Source of the DNA: Fidelibacterota bacterium
Lineage (GTDB): Bacteria > Fidelibacterota > Marinisomatia > SCGC-AAA003-L08 > JACNLC01
Length of the DNA stretch: 64,000 bases
NCBI GenBank assembly: GCA_018657495.1
Contig: JABHXA010000012.1
Location: 24,618-88,617 of the forward strand
Direction of reading: 5' to 3'
Shown here: positions 52,339-62,119 of the stretch, one piece after another
Layout of the letters: every line of letters starts with the position of its first letter
Position numbering within the stretch: the first letter of the stretch is position 1
The notes under the pieces: model-generated
Told to the model about the DNA's origin: nothing
Databases searched by the model: none
What the model saw: the letters and a program-made list of their open reading frames with translations, nothing else
Translations under genes and position numbers: made by a program

Positions 52339-53088
52339 TTGCAGGTTCCAACATTAGGTTATCATAATATCTCAGCGGGAACTCAGGTGGGTTTAAATAC
52401 TGTTTCACCTTCCCGCTTTAAAAAACATATATCCGGACTTGCACGTTTTGGGATGCAAGGAATTACAACCTTTGATTCCCCAGATGAAGATTCAATTATG
52501 ATTACATTTGATGATGGATATGAAGATATTTTTCAAAATGCATTTCCTGTCTGTCAAAATTATGGATTCCGGGCGATAGTATTTCAACTGGCAGATTATA
52601 TCGGGATCAATAATGATTGGGATATCAATTTTTATAAAAATAATCATCTGCATCTTTCTAAAGATCAGCTTTTAAAATTTGTTGAAGCCGGATGGGAAAT
52701 TGGTAGTCATGGCTGCCATCATCAAGCTTATTCGGGCCTAAAATACAGTGAGATATATGCTGATATGGCAGTATCCAAAGAAAAACTTGAAAATCTTATT
52801 GGAAAGGAAGTTCATAGTTTTACTGCTCCTTTTAACATGATGGTGCCAACTATATATCAAATAGCGGAAGAGTTAGCATATAAGTATATCTTTCTTCAAA
52901 AACCGTTATCGACCATTTCTGAAAATAAAACAAAGGTCAAAATCATTGAAAGAAGATCTGTTTATAGTTTTGATATGGTTAAAAATTTAATAAAAAAGAT
53001 CGAAAATAAATCACGATATGAAATATATAAGGAAAATATAATTCACTTTTGTTCAAATGCAACGATTGGAACAAAAAAATTGATTTGA
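52339..53088 (+). CDS. Polysaccharide deacetylase family protein
   Basis: A 249-aa NodB-fold protein, probably starting at TTG 52339. PTLGYHNI is the typical first strand of this CE4 subgroup, ITFDDGYEDIFQNA carries the metal-binding Asp-Asp, and IGSHGCHH gives the two histidines. FTAPFNM occupies the position of the arginine-proline motif (RPP), which is changed here. No signal peptide is evident, so it may be cytoplasmic or act on a lipid-linked glycan at the membrane. It is a second deacetylase besides 32868, and the two are not close copies. Confidence 0.85.
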   Translation: MQVPTLGYHNISAGTQVGLNTVSPSRFKKHISGLARFGMQGITTFDSPDEDSIMITFDDGYEDIFQNAFPVCQNYGFRAIVFQLADYIGINNDWDINFYKNNHLHLSKDQLLKFVEAGWEIGSHGCHHQAYSGLKYSEIYADMAVSKEKLENLIGKEVHSFTAPFNMMVPTIYQIAEELAYKYIFLQKPLSTISENKTKVKIIERRSVYSFDMVKNLIKKIENKSRYEIYKENIIHFCSNATIGTKKLI

Positions 53089-53153
53089 TAATATTTTGAA
53101 GAAAGGGATAAATTTAAAGTAATACTTTAAGTAATATCAATCAATGTAATACC

Positions 53154-53519
53154 ATGAAAAATCCGAAATTATATTATTCAATTAGCGAAGTTAGCGAACT
53201 TACCTCTCTTGAGCAATATGTTCTAAGATATTGGGAGACAGAATTCGTCCAATTAAAACCAAAGAAAAATCGTGCTGGGAACCGGATTTATAAAGAATCT
53301 GATATCTCCATCATAAATGGAATCAAACATCTACTCTATAACGATAAATATACAATCGCAGGTGCACGGCAGTATTTGAAGTCAAACAAAGGTATTGATT
53401 TGGCTCCTGAGCCACAGTTGGATCAAAATACTACTGCTGCATCTAATCTCATACTGAAGGATGTTTTGAAGGGAATAGATGATTTACTGTCTGAATTAAA
53501 GGAAACAAAAAAACGATAA
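53154..53519 (+). CDS. MerR family transcriptional regulator
   Basis: A 121-aa protein with a MerR-type winged helix-turn-helix at the N-terminus: YYSISEVSELTSLEQYVLRYWETEF, then RAGNRIYKESDISIINGIK. The short downstream helix ends in a lysine-rich tail, with no metal-binding cysteines. This small form, lacking an effector domain, is widely conserved beside tRNA or surface genes in Bacteroidetes/Chlorobi and Proteobacteria. Its targets are unknown. It sits alone between the deacetylase and tRNA-Pro. Confidence 0.9.
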   Translation: MKNPKLYYSISEVSELTSLEQYVLRYWETEFVQLKPKKNRAGNRIYKESDISIINGIKHLLYNDKYTIAGARQYLKSNKGIDLAPEPQLDQNTTAASNLILKDVLKGIDDLLSELKETKKR

Positions 53520-53602
53520 ATTCAGATTGGATGGTATTTTATCTTTATAACAGATTTATACTAATATTCATTTTATTGGATAAATAATAATTCAATAATT
53601 AT

Positions 53603-53676
53603 CGGGGCGTGGCGTAGTCCGGTAGCGCACCTGGATGGGGTCCAGGGGGTCGATGGTTCAAATCCATTCGCTCCGA
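53603..53676 (+). tRNA. tRNA-Pro (anticodon GGG)
   Basis: A 74-base cloverleaf. The acceptor is CGGGGCG/CGCTCCG with one wobble, the anticodon stem CCTGG/CCAGG has loop ATGGGGT, and the T arm GATGG-TTCAAAT-CCATT closes it. Anticodon GGG reads CCC/CCU. C1-G72 is the expected proline identity pair. CCA is not encoded. Confidence 0.95.
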
Positions 53677-53679
53677 CAT

Positions 53680-53716
53680 AAAAGTCCTTGTTGAGTAAAT
53701 CAGCAGGGGCTTTTTA
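53680..53716. terminator. Bidirectional terminator between tRNA-Pro and the S1 protease gene
   Basis: A 15-pair stem (53680-53694 with 53700-53714, four G-U wobbles) encloses the loop GTAAA. The right side ends in TTTTT and the left side starts with AAAA, so it serves both the plus-strand tRNA and the minus-strand protease gene that stops at 53717. Confidence 0.85.
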
Positions 53717-54790
53717 TCATTTTGTCTGAATAAAATCTTCCACAACATATCCATTTTTGATTAGAATATCAGAATTATCACTGATAAATTCTCTGATTGC
53801 ATTTATTGATACCACGTTGGTCACGCCATAATTCAGAGTGACTTGTTCACTGATGAGAATTTCTCCTTCAAACGGGATATGCAATATTTGAGGTTCATCA
53901 CCTGTTTGGGAAGGTTTCAGAAGTTTTGCTGAGTTAGAAGATACAGATTTTGTCAATCCTACCAATTCAAAATTTGGAATTCCATTCCGGGTCGCAAGAA
54001 CAATTCCGCCGCTGAAACCGCGGTTAAATAATGCATCCACTAAAAAATCACTTGAATTATCAGATGGATCGATTAAACTGACAATTCCAGTTGTGACCAT
54101 TTTGCTACCCATCGGAAATCCAATGATATACACAAAAGAACCCCAGTCCAATTTTGATGAATTGCCAAATGGATAATTAAAAACATTATAATTAATAAAC
54201 GGTTTGTCTTTAAATGTGGCACCAATGAGAGCTATATCCAGATTATTATCCTTTGCCAATAATTGATATTTTCCTGTCACGGAAATATCATTAATGTAGT
54301 AATGTTGATTTACTTTAATAGAAATATCACTTATTATTTTTTCCGTTTCGGATTCAGAAGTTATGAAATAATTTACAATAGTGTCTGGAAATGATATGAT
54401 ATGAGCACAGGTAAGTAACATCATCTTTTGTAAATTCGAATAGATAATTGTTGAAGTCCCATAGGTGGACTCGTTATAATAAATAATATCAGAGGAGGCT
54501 TTTTTTAAATCTACATCAATGATATCTACATCAGTTAGTTTATATTGTGGAGAAATTATATATGTTTTATAATATGCAGTATTGGATATTCTTTTTACTG
54601 ATTCGACCAAGCTATTAAGATATTCTGAACTGTGGCCAGCCGGATAATTGCTATCATAATATGTCTGCTGATCAACTATGATTGGTTCAATAAATGAATT
54701 AATTGAGCAACTTGCCAGAATTATACTTATGGCAAAACAAAAATATTTCCAAACGGGAATTGTCATAAAGGTATTTATTTTGAATATCAT
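53717..54790 (-). CDS. Trypsin-like serine protease lipoprotein
   Basis: A 357-aa S1-fold protein. The signal ends in IILASC (lipobox Cys28), so it is probably outer-membrane or periplasmic. The triad is readable as His130 in TCAHI, Asp185 in NNLDIALIG and Ser260 in NRGFSGGIVLA; the oxyanion segment is GFSGG instead of GNSGG. YIIGFPMGSKMVTTGIV is typical of HtrA/DegP-like cores. No PDZ domain follows, unlike HtrA. It lies ten bases downstream of surE and is the last gene of a minus-strand run. The substrate is unknown. Confidence 0.85.
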   Translation of the reverse strand: MIFKINTFMTIPVWKYFCFAISIILASCSINSFIEPIIVDQQTYYDSNYPAGHSSEYLNSLVESVKRISNTAYYKTYIISPQYKLTDVDIIDVDLKKASSDIIYYNESTYGTSTIIYSNLQKMMLLTCAHIISFPDTIVNYFITSESETEKIISDISIKVNQHYYINDISVTGKYQLLAKDNNLDIALIGATFKDKPFINYNVFNYPFGNSSKLDWGSFVYIIGFPMGSKMVTTGIVSLIDPSDNSSDFLVDALFNRGFSGGIVLATRNGIPNFELVGLTKSVSSNSAKLLKPSQTGDEPQILHIPFEGEILISEQVTLNYGVTNVVSINAIREFISDNSDILIKNGYVVEDFIQTK

Positions 54791-54800
54791 CTTAAAGTTT

Positions 54801-55613
54801 TTATATGTTTAAATCCCATTTTGAAATTATCGACATTGCATCTTTGTCAGTGAAATTAAATTTTAATGGTGTAACGCTCACATAACCCTGTTTTAATGCT
54901 TCGTTATCCACATCATCATTTTCATCAATTACTGCTCTTTTTCCGTTCATCCAGAAGTAGTGTCTGTTTCTCGGATCCAATCTCTTATCATAAGAGTCGT
55001 GAAACATCGAATTTCCATGTTTGGTAATCTTTATTCCTTTTATGTCATCGATATCGCCAGATGGAATATTTACATTCAATATCGTTTTTTCCGGTAGTCC
55101 ATTCCTCACAATATTTTCAGCAATATTTCTTGCTATTTTTCCAGAGAAGTCAAAATCAGGACTATTATGGGAGTCCAACGAAATTGCAAAAGATGGAATC
55201 CCCGATATCATCCCTTCGACGGCGGCAGAAACAGTCCCAGAATAAATTACATATGATCCGGAGTTGGCACCTTGATTTATACCAGAGATGACCATATCGG
55301 GAGGGTGCGGAAGAATATTTTGGATAGCAAGTTTCACACAATCAGCCGGTGTTCCGCTGCATTGAAATGCATTTGACATTTTATAATTATCCAATTCCTG
55401 GACGCGTAATGGTTCTGTTAATGTTATTGCATGGCCTGCACCGCTTCGTTCCTTATCCGGAGCCACAACCCAGGTCTCACCAAAAGTAGAAATACTGTCA
55501 TACAATATTTGCAAGCCAGGCGCAAATATGCCATCATCGTTGGTTAATAATATTATTGGTTTTGCTGTCAATGTTAAATCATTTGGATATAAATTGTTTG
55601 CGGAGATTATCAT
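54801..55613 (-). CDS. surE: 5'/3'-nucleotidase SurE
   Basis: SurE is a metal-dependent nucleoside monophosphate phosphatase. ILLTNDDGIFAPGL contains the metal-binding Asp-Asp, and the core SGTPADCVKLAI, DMVISGINQGANSG and YSGTVSAAVEG follows; VTPLKFNFTD closes the family domain. From ATG 55613 the protein has 270 aa with about 15 extra N-terminal residues. A TTG at 55571 would match the family start better and avoid the 35-base overlap with the upstream gene, so the start is uncertain. It is followed by the S1 protease gene. Confidence 0.94.
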   Translation of the reverse strand: MIISANNLYPNDLTLTAKPIILLTNDDGIFAPGLQILYDSISTFGETWVVAPDKERSGAGHAITLTEPLRVQELDNYKMSNAFQCSGTPADCVKLAIQNILPHPPDMVISGINQGANSGSYVIYSGTVSAAVEGMISGIPSFAISLDSHNSPDFDFSGKIARNIAENIVRNGLPEKTILNVNIPSGDIDDIKGIKITKHGNSMFHDSYDKRLDPRNRHYFWMNGKRAVIDENDDVDNEALKQGYVSVTPLKFNFTDKDAMSIISKWDLNI

Positions 55614-55914
55614 CTCTATTTTTTAGAAAAAATGCCGCCAGGAGTATAACAAATACAAATGGTACTGAAATCGGTGCTATTAGAACAAGAACGATAAAGC
55701 CGATAACTGCAGTGATTATTGATATTGCAGTACCAAACCCAGTAAATAACAAAACCCCGGCAGCAAATAATATCAACAGTCCCGGGATAGCAAAAATAAT
55801 TGTCGCTACGATTGCTGTAAAGGCAATGATGAGGATACCAAATATTTTTAATAACACAAGTAAAATAACACCGATTACAAATAATCCTGCCAGGGTACCT
55901 AAAGCTCTTACCAT
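55579..55914 (-). CDS. Small multi-helix membrane protein
   Basis: A 111-aa very hydrophobic protein with three to four transmembrane helices rich in Ile, Leu and Val and a basic C-terminal tail (FFLKNRDDNLRKQ). GGAGA precedes the ATG by about five bases. No family motif is recognised. It overlaps the esterase gene by seven bases upstream and possibly surE downstream, so it is probably expressed with them. A role in membrane organisation or transport is unproven. Confidence 0.65.
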   Translation of the reverse strand: MVRALGTLAGLFVIGVILLVLLKIFGILIIAFTAIVATIIFAIPGLLILFAAGVLLFTGFGTAISIITAVIGFIVLVLIAPISVPFVFVILLAAFFLKNRDDNLRKQFISK

Positions 55915-57929
55915 ATATTCTCCATTTCCATTGTATCGTTTAAAATTACTGATATCATAATTATGATATCCAATATATCAATTATTGAATCTTCATTCAT
56001 ATCAGAAGCCCATAATTGATATGGCGATGGTGTTGTAAATAAAATAATATCAACCAGGATTACAATATCTATTATATCAACAAGATTATCTTGATTAATA
56101 TCACCTTGCAAGCCATACAAGCAGCTTCCATCATCAAATACGGCATCTGGCAAATAATTAATAGCAATAGGATCAGTACAGCCTGTCAGGCCATCCTCAT
56201 GTATTAAGCATTCTCCAAGTTCAACTTCAAGACTACCAAATTCCAACGGACCAGAAATTGTCGCCTGCGAAATACAGGTTGTATCACTGATTATGTTATC
56301 AAATTGCAAAATTGTCAGCAATTCATTACCTGGCGGGATAAAGGATTGACCAAAATTGAATCCCAATACTGATCCATTTTCCCCGACTGCAACGGGATAA
56401 ATACCATAATCCTGTGAACTACCACCATATGCATCGATTAGACCAAGACCACTTATGTTGAATTGAAATCCCCAACAGCTCTCAGGTCCTGGATTATTCA
56501 TCATTATTTCTACTGATCCAGATGTATAGTCAATTGCACCAAAATACAATTGGACAATCTGAGGATAAATACAGGAGCCATCATCAATAGTGGCATATGG
56601 ATTGAAATTTAATGCTGATGGATCCGTACAGCCCATGCAGTCATTCAATCCAAAACAAACACCGCATTCATCAATATTTTCACCGGGTAAATATCCTGAA
56701 CTACCGTTTACGCATATACCACATTCATCAAGGAAGGATTCATTCCCATATAAATCGATGCAGTAATTCTCATTATATGGAAAAAATTGCTGAAGGTAAG
56801 TATCTATATTTGACCGCCAGTTGCCCCAGCTATGCCCTTCATGAAATACTTGAAATTGATGAATATAACCTTCTTCTGTAAGTATTTCATCCAGACTGAA
56901 TACCATAGGGATAAGTAATGGTATATCATAGGTCCCTATATCAATATACATGTCAAGATTCAAAAAGGAACTATTTTGGAAAATATCAAAAATAGATGAT
57001 TGGACATAACTGGATTGAGCAGATATGTGGCTGATAATATCCGGGTGATTTATTCCGATCCACAATGAAATATTTCCACCGTATGATGCACCAGCCATTG
57101 CTCTAGAGAGAGCTGTTTGATTTGTGCGGTATCGACTATCAACCCAAGGGAGCACTTCATCTACGATGAATGCTGAAAACTCATCCTGAAGATCACCACC
57201 ATATTCCCTTGTTCTTTCAACAGGTGGGATAAATATGCCAATTATAGGGTTGAGTTGATGGTGGTGAATCATATAATCAATAATATTATCTGCTTTAGCC
57301 AAACTGATATATTCAAGTCCATCATGAAAAAATATGATGTTATAATTCTCATTTGTGTAATGATATGACGGCGGCAAATAGACTCGAATCTGACGAGAGT
57401 TTCCAAGGTTTATGCTATAAAACACGGTATCTTCTAATGAGCCGTGAGCAATATCAGGATGGAAACTGATTTCATCCGGGAATTCCCATTGCGGCATTCT
57501 CAGTTCAGAATTAAAACCAAACCCACTCGGCATTGTATGTGGATTCAATGGATCCAGAATCCAATTATTTTCACTAATAACAAATTTATAATCCAATCTG
57601 GCATCAGCCTCAAACACATGTGAATAATACCAAAAATTTGTATTATCCAGATTCTGCATATTGTAAATACCTGTCTCCCAGCCTGTTGCATCTCCAGGAA
57701 TTGAGACATTTGAGGCATCATTTCGATAGATAAAATGGACCAATGTGTCATGCTCAATTAGCGGAAATTCGGGAGTGGATACAATAAAGCTGTCAATAAT
57801 GGATGATTTTAGAGAGTCAGGAGAGTTATTGATAAGATTTAAAAAATCCTCAAATGATTGTGAAATGAGAATATTTGACCAGAATATTAACAGAAAGATT
57901 AAATATTTATTTTTATTTATTAAATACAT
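55908..57929 (-). CDS. Secreted enterochelin-esterase-like protein with Cys-rich repeats and dockerin
   Basis: A 673-aa secreted protein. A signal peptide (1-24) is followed by a glycogen-binding-like (CBM48/E-set) module (about 60-150) and an esterase D/enterochelin-esterase-type alpha/beta hydrolase (about 165-385). The latter has the nucleophile in AGASYGGNIS (Ser282) and a histidine in HEGHSWGNW (His366). Two cysteine repeats DECGICVN/DECGVCFG and two GCTDPxAxN...DDGSC repeats (about 401-453 and 583-603) flank a cohesin-like segment (about 456-575). A dockerin-like double calcium loop (GDINQDNLVDIIDI, SDMNEDSIIDILDI) ends the protein. No YPNPFNP domain is present. It is the first gene of the minus-strand run. 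Confidence 0.85.
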   Translation of the reverse strand: MYLINKNKYLIFLLIFWSNILISQSFEDFLNLINNSPDSLKSSIIDSFIVSTPEFPLIEHDTLVHFIYRNDASNVSIPGDATGWETGIYNMQNLDNTNFWYYSHVFEADARLDYKFVISENNWILDPLNPHTMPSGFGFNSELRMPQWEFPDEISFHPDIAHGSLEDTVFYSINLGNSRQIRVYLPPSYHYTNENYNIIFFHDGLEYISLAKADNIIDYMIHHHQLNPIIGIFIPPVERTREYGGDLQDEFSAFIVDEVLPWVDSRYRTNQTALSRAMAGASYGGNISLWIGINHPDIISHISAQSSYVQSSIFDIFQNSSFLNLDMYIDIGTYDIPLLIPMVFSLDEILTEEGYIHQFQVFHEGHSWGNWRSNIDTYLQQFFPYNENYCIDLYGNESFLDECGICVNGSSGYLPGENIDECGVCFGLNDCMGCTDPSALNFNPYATIDDGSCIYPQIVQLYFGAIDYTSGSVEIMMNNPGPESCWGFQFNISGLGLIDAYGGSSQDYGIYPVAVGENGSVLGFNFGQSFIPPGNELLTILQFDNIISDTTCISQATISGPLEFGSLEVELGECLIHEDGLTGCTDPIAINYLPDAVFDDGSCLYGLQGDINQDNLVDIIDIVILVDIILFTTPSPYQLWASDMNEDSIIDILDIIIMISVILNDTMEMENIW

Positions 57930-58053
57930 TGAAATGAAATAAGTAAACTAAATTTATGCATTGTAAAGACAGGTTAGATAGAATATTTTCGCATTTCTGC
58001 AAACGAATTTAATCAATGAAACAGGAAAATAATTTGAATTCATTAAAGCAATT

Positions 58054-61000
58054 ATGATAGTCGTATTGAAAATATTTGCAATAATATTTTTCTCTGAGAT
58101 TTCAGTACTATTATTGCAACCATTTCTAGGTATTTCCTCACAGGATTGGATTGAGTCATTCTTAAAGGCTGGATTATTGACTTTTATCTCAGCACCATTT
58201 CTATATTACCTAATACTTGAATCGTTGGATTTTGGGAAAATAAAAATCCCTTCCATTCAATTATCAAAATCCAATACTTCTTCAAAGAACCGTCTCAAAT
58301 TATTATCAAAATTCTGCATGATAATATTTTCCTTTAGCTACTGGGTTATTCTGTTACTGCCAGAAAATATGACTCTGGGAATGAATGTATTATCAATAGT
58401 GATTAACTCAATAATTATATCATCCATATCTCCAATATTATATTATTTTGTTTACAAACATGCAGATGATGACTCTCTCTTTCAAAGGAATAGAAAGATT
58501 GATGAATTTTATACTCATATGGCAACTCAATTTATTCTAATTCTGACGTTGTCTTTGACAGTAGGCGATTTTCTTGGCAAGATGATATATCATTCCACAA
58601 TAGGCTTAGATGAAGTACTTTCTCAAACAAATGAAAAATTAAATTTAAATTACCTGTTTGAAAATATTTCTGATGATTTTATCGAAATTGTTTCAGATTT
58701 AAAATATCTTTCAGGGAAGAAAGTCCTTTCGGAATTTGTCAAAAATCCTTCAGATGAGAATAAACATCTACTCACTGAGGAATATATTGCATTTTGCGCT
58801 CACGAAGAATTTTATGATCAGATTAGATTTATCGATACTGCTGGCAAAGAGCTAATCAAAGTGAAATATAATAATGGTGACCCGTATTTTGCTGAGAATG
58901 AATATCTTAAAAATCGATTTAACGAAGAGTATTTTATATCCACCATTGTACTTGAGAAGAAAGAAATCTATATATCGCCATTTGAGTTGCAAGCTATTGA
59001 TGGCGAGATTGAGTATCCTATAAATCCTGTCATTCGTATTGCCACGCCTGTTTTTAACGAAATAGGGGAAAGGCGAGGCATCGTTATACTTAATTATGCT
59101 GCAGACGAAATCCTCCAGAAATTGGACCTACCCTCACTAAATACCGTTGGGACATTAATGCTACTCAATGAAAATGGATACTGGTTAAAAGGGGCAGATG
59201 CGGATGTTGAGTGGGCGTTTATGTATCCTGACAAAATTGATATTTCTTTTAAAAAACAATATTCCTCCGCCTGGGAAAAAATTTCTCATCGGCTATCGGG
59301 ACAAGTGCATATAGATTCCGATTTATTTACGTGGATGACTATTTTCCCCTCCATCTCTGAAAACCAAAGAATAGAAACTAAAGATATAATAGAAGACGGT
59401 TTCAACGGGAAAAGTGGCACCTGGAAAATTGTTTCTTTTATTGATCGTGGAATGCATGACCAAAAACTAAGGATGTTTAGGGATTGGATAATTATTGGGA
59501 TATTACTAGTGATTGTAGCATCTGGGTTTCTTGCCAACAAAATATCTCAGGGCAAAAAGACTGAACAAGCACTGAAAAGAGAATCACGATATGTAAATCT
59601 TCTCCAGGAGGTTGCTGTATCTGCAAACGAAGCGCTAAATGTTGAGGATGCGCTTTCATTCGCTTTAAACAGAGTATGTAAATACACAAATTGGGCTATT
59701 GGTCATGTTTATGTCCATCGGGATACAAAGGAATTGAAAAATTCGTTTTCACAATATTCCCGCCAAAACATTGAAGAAGGAGAGTTACTTCCGACAACCT
59801 TATGGTATTTAAGAGATAGTGCAAAATATCAGAAATTTAGGGAGACCACAGAAAAGAATATATTCTCAAAGGGTAACGGCCTACCTGGAATAGTCCTTGA
59901 TTCGGGTAAACCTGCTTTAATATTTGATATTTCAAAAACTCCTGAATATCCGCGTTCAAGTTTATTAAAGGAAATCGACCTAAAAGGTGCTTTTGCATTT
60001 CCTGTGAAAGTCGATGGGGAGGTTGTTCTTGTTTTGGAATTTTTCTCTAGGGAAAAAGGAATTTCAAATAAATCATTTTTGGATGTAATTACCAATATCG
60101 GTGTGCAGGTTGGAAATGTAATTGAAAGAAAATTTTCGGCTGAAGCTTTAGTAGATAGTGAAGAAAAATATCGTACCATATTCAATTCATTTACAGATTT
60201 ATATTTTAAAACAGATAAACTAGGATATGTTATTGCTGTGAGTCCATCAGTTGAAAAATTGTCAGGTTATAGTACTGATGAGACCATCGGCAAAAACGTG
60301 ACAGAATTTTATTTTGATTCACATGAAAGTAAGATGTTGATGGATCAGTTAAGGTCATTTAAAAGTATAAATGATTATGAAATCCGATTAAAAAATAAAG
60401 ATGGTAAAAAAGTATTTGTCTCTGCAAATATTAAAGTTATTCTGGATAGTAATGGAAAAACAGTCCATACCGAAGGTGTTTTAAGGGATATAACACTCAG
60501 GAAAAAATCTGAAGTAGAGTTAAAACTTGCTAAGGATGCTGCTGAGAAGGCCAACAGTGCCAAAAGTGAGTTTCTAGCTAATATGAGTCATGAAATTAGA
60601 ACACCTATGAATGCTATCATTGGATTTTCCGGTTTATTGAATAAGTCCATCTCCGATGACCGACTATCACGTTATATAAATGCTATATCTTCCAGTGGGG
60701 AGAATCTGTTAACTCTTATTAACGATATCCTGGATTTATCCAAAATTGAAGCAGGTGCAATCAATATCAGTAATGAGGCAGTAAATCTACATGGAGTTGT
60801 TAACGAAATCAGAGATATCTATAAATTCAAATCTCAAGATAAGGGGTTGGAATTCTTCATAGAAATTGATGATAACATTCCTGCAATATTAATTTTAGAC
60901 GAAACGCGATTGCGACAAATTCTGATAAACCTCGTCGGTAATGCTATTAAGTTTACAGATGAAGGGTATTTAAAAATCTGTATTCTTCGCAAACCTTCTG

Positions 61001-62052
61001 CTGATGAGAACCATGTGGATCTTACTTTTGAAGTTTCAGATACAGGTATTGGTATACCAAAAGATGAGATGGCAAGAGTATTCGAGCCATTTATTCAACA
61101 GAGCAGTCAGGATATTAAAAAATATGGCGGTACTGGCCTGGGATTATCCATTTCCAAGAGGCTGGTTGAGAAAATGGGTGGAAAATTATCCGTACGGAGC
61201 CAATTTGGAGAAGGTAGTACATTTATAATTAATTTAAATAATGTAGAAATTGGTGTATCCCTTGATACAACTCAACCTACTGTTGAAATTCAGAGGGCCC
61301 ATTATTCATTTGAAGATTCAACTATACTATTAATCGAAGATAATGAAATAAATCAGTTTCTTATAAAGGAATATCTGGCTGGTAAAAATGTCACTGTATT
61401 ATCAGGGGTGAATGGCAGGGAGGCTATTGACCTGGCAAGCAAACACCAGCCTGATATTATCCTCATGGATATGCAAATGCCTGAATTGGATGGATACGAA
61501 GCAGCCAGGCAGATAAAATCATTATCACTGATTAGTCATATTCCCATAATTGGTTTATCTGCTGGTATAATGATGGGAGCAGAAGAGAAAGCCTTGAAAG
61601 CCGGATGTAATGAATTCCTGACCAAACCTGTATCAGAGGAAAACCTAATAAGTACTCTGATAAAATATCTTCCACATTCTTCGTCAAGCTCCGAAATGAA
61701 AAATGGAAATGAAGACATTAATATTTCTGAACATGATCTAGGATCCCTTTCTCTAAAACAAATGAACAATCTGGCAGGGAGTATATCCAATCTTGATATA
61801 CTATTCTTACCTAAATGGAAGGAAATTTGCGGTACTATGATAATGAATGAAGTCCAGAGCTTTGGAACTGAAATAAAATCCTTTGGTAGTGAATATAATT
61901 TGTCTGGCCTTATTCGATGGGGGAAAACACTTGAAAATCATGCTAGTAATTTTCGAATAAATATGATTGAAGATATACTTAATGAATTTCCTCAGGTTGT
62001 TGCAGAAGTTACAGCTGCTGTAAATGAATACCTCAATGATAACAAAAAATAA
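58054..62052 (+). CDS. Hybrid sensor histidine kinase with Cache-like, GAF, PAS and receiver domains
   Basis: A 1332-aa membrane kinase. About five N-terminal helices (to about residue 170) precede a large extracytoplasmic sensor region (about 180-480, Cache-like: EFYDQIRFIDTAGKELIKV). One helix (about 482-502) and a GAF domain (about 515-690) follow. Then comes PAS (about 700-820, KLGYVIAVSPSVEKLSGYS), HisKA with His846 in MSHEIRTPMNAIIGF, and HATPase with GTGLGLSISKRL. A receiver domain carries Asp1139 in MDMQMPELDG, and the tail may be an Hpt-like remnant. It probably signals through the neighbouring receiver-kinase. Both lie upstream of flagellin. Confidence 0.9.
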   Translation: MIVVLKIFAIIFFSEISVLLLQPFLGISSQDWIESFLKAGLLTFISAPFLYYLILESLDFGKIKIPSIQLSKSNTSSKNRLKLLSKFCMIIFSFSYWVILLLPENMTLGMNVLSIVINSIIISSISPILYYFVYKHADDDSLFQRNRKIDEFYTHMATQFILILTLSLTVGDFLGKMIYHSTIGLDEVLSQTNEKLNLNYLFENISDDFIEIVSDLKYLSGKKVLSEFVKNPSDENKHLLTEEYIAFCAHEEFYDQIRFIDTAGKELIKVKYNNGDPYFAENEYLKNRFNEEYFISTIVLEKKEIYISPFELQAIDGEIEYPINPVIRIATPVFNEIGERRGIVILNYAADEILQKLDLPSLNTVGTLMLLNENGYWLKGADADVEWAFMYPDKIDISFKKQYSSAWEKISHRLSGQVHIDSDLFTWMTIFPSISENQRIETKDIIEDGFNGKSGTWKIVSFIDRGMHDQKLRMFRDWIIIGILLVIVASGFLANKISQGKKTEQALKRESRYVNLLQEVAVSANEALNVEDALSFALNRVCKYTNWAIGHVYVHRDTKELKNSFSQYSRQNIEEGELLPTTLWYLRDSAKYQKFRETTEKNIFSKGNGLPGIVLDSGKPALIFDISKTPEYPRSSLLKEIDLKGAFAFPVKVDGEVVLVLEFFSREKGISNKSFLDVITNIGVQVGNVIERKFSAEALVDSEEKYRTIFNSFTDLYFKTDKLGYVIAVSPSVEKLSGYSTDETIGKNVTEFYFDSHESKMLMDQLRSFKSINDYEIRLKNKDGKKVFVSANIKVILDSNGKTVHTEGVLRDITLRKKSEVELKLAKDAAEKANSAKSEFLANMSHEIRTPMNAIIGFSGLLNKSISDDRLSRYINAISSSGENLLTLINDILDLSKIEAGAINISNEAVNLHGVVNEIRDIYKFKSQDKGLEFFIEIDDNIPAILILDETRLRQILINLVGNAIKFTDEGYLKICILRKPSADENHVDLTFEVSDTGIGIPKDEMARVFEPFIQQSSQDIKKYGGTGLGLSISKRLVEKMGGKLSVRSQFGEGSTFIINLNNVEIGVSLDTTQPTVEIQRAHYSFEDSTILLIEDNEINQFLIKEYLAGKNVTVLSGVNGREAIDLASKHQPDIILMDMQMPELDGYEAARQIKSLSLISHIPIIGLSAGIMMGAEEKALKAGCNEFLTKPVSEENLISTLIKYLPHSSSSSEMKNGNEDINISEHDLGSLSLKQMNNLAGSISNLDILFLPKWKEICGTMIMNEVQSFGTEIKSFGSEYNLSGLIRWGKTLENHASNFRINMIEDILNEFPQVVAEVTAAVNEYLNDNKK

Positions 62053-62119
62053 AATGGGAATATTGATTTAACGACTAATGCGCTAACAATCTTATCCCAA
62101 ATAACCAAAACTTAATTCT

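Noticed and set aside
55556..55960. Plus-strand frame of 134 codons opposite the small membrane protein gene
   Set aside because: It mirrors a very hydrophobic minus-strand gene, has no ribosome site and its composition is that of an antisense shadow.
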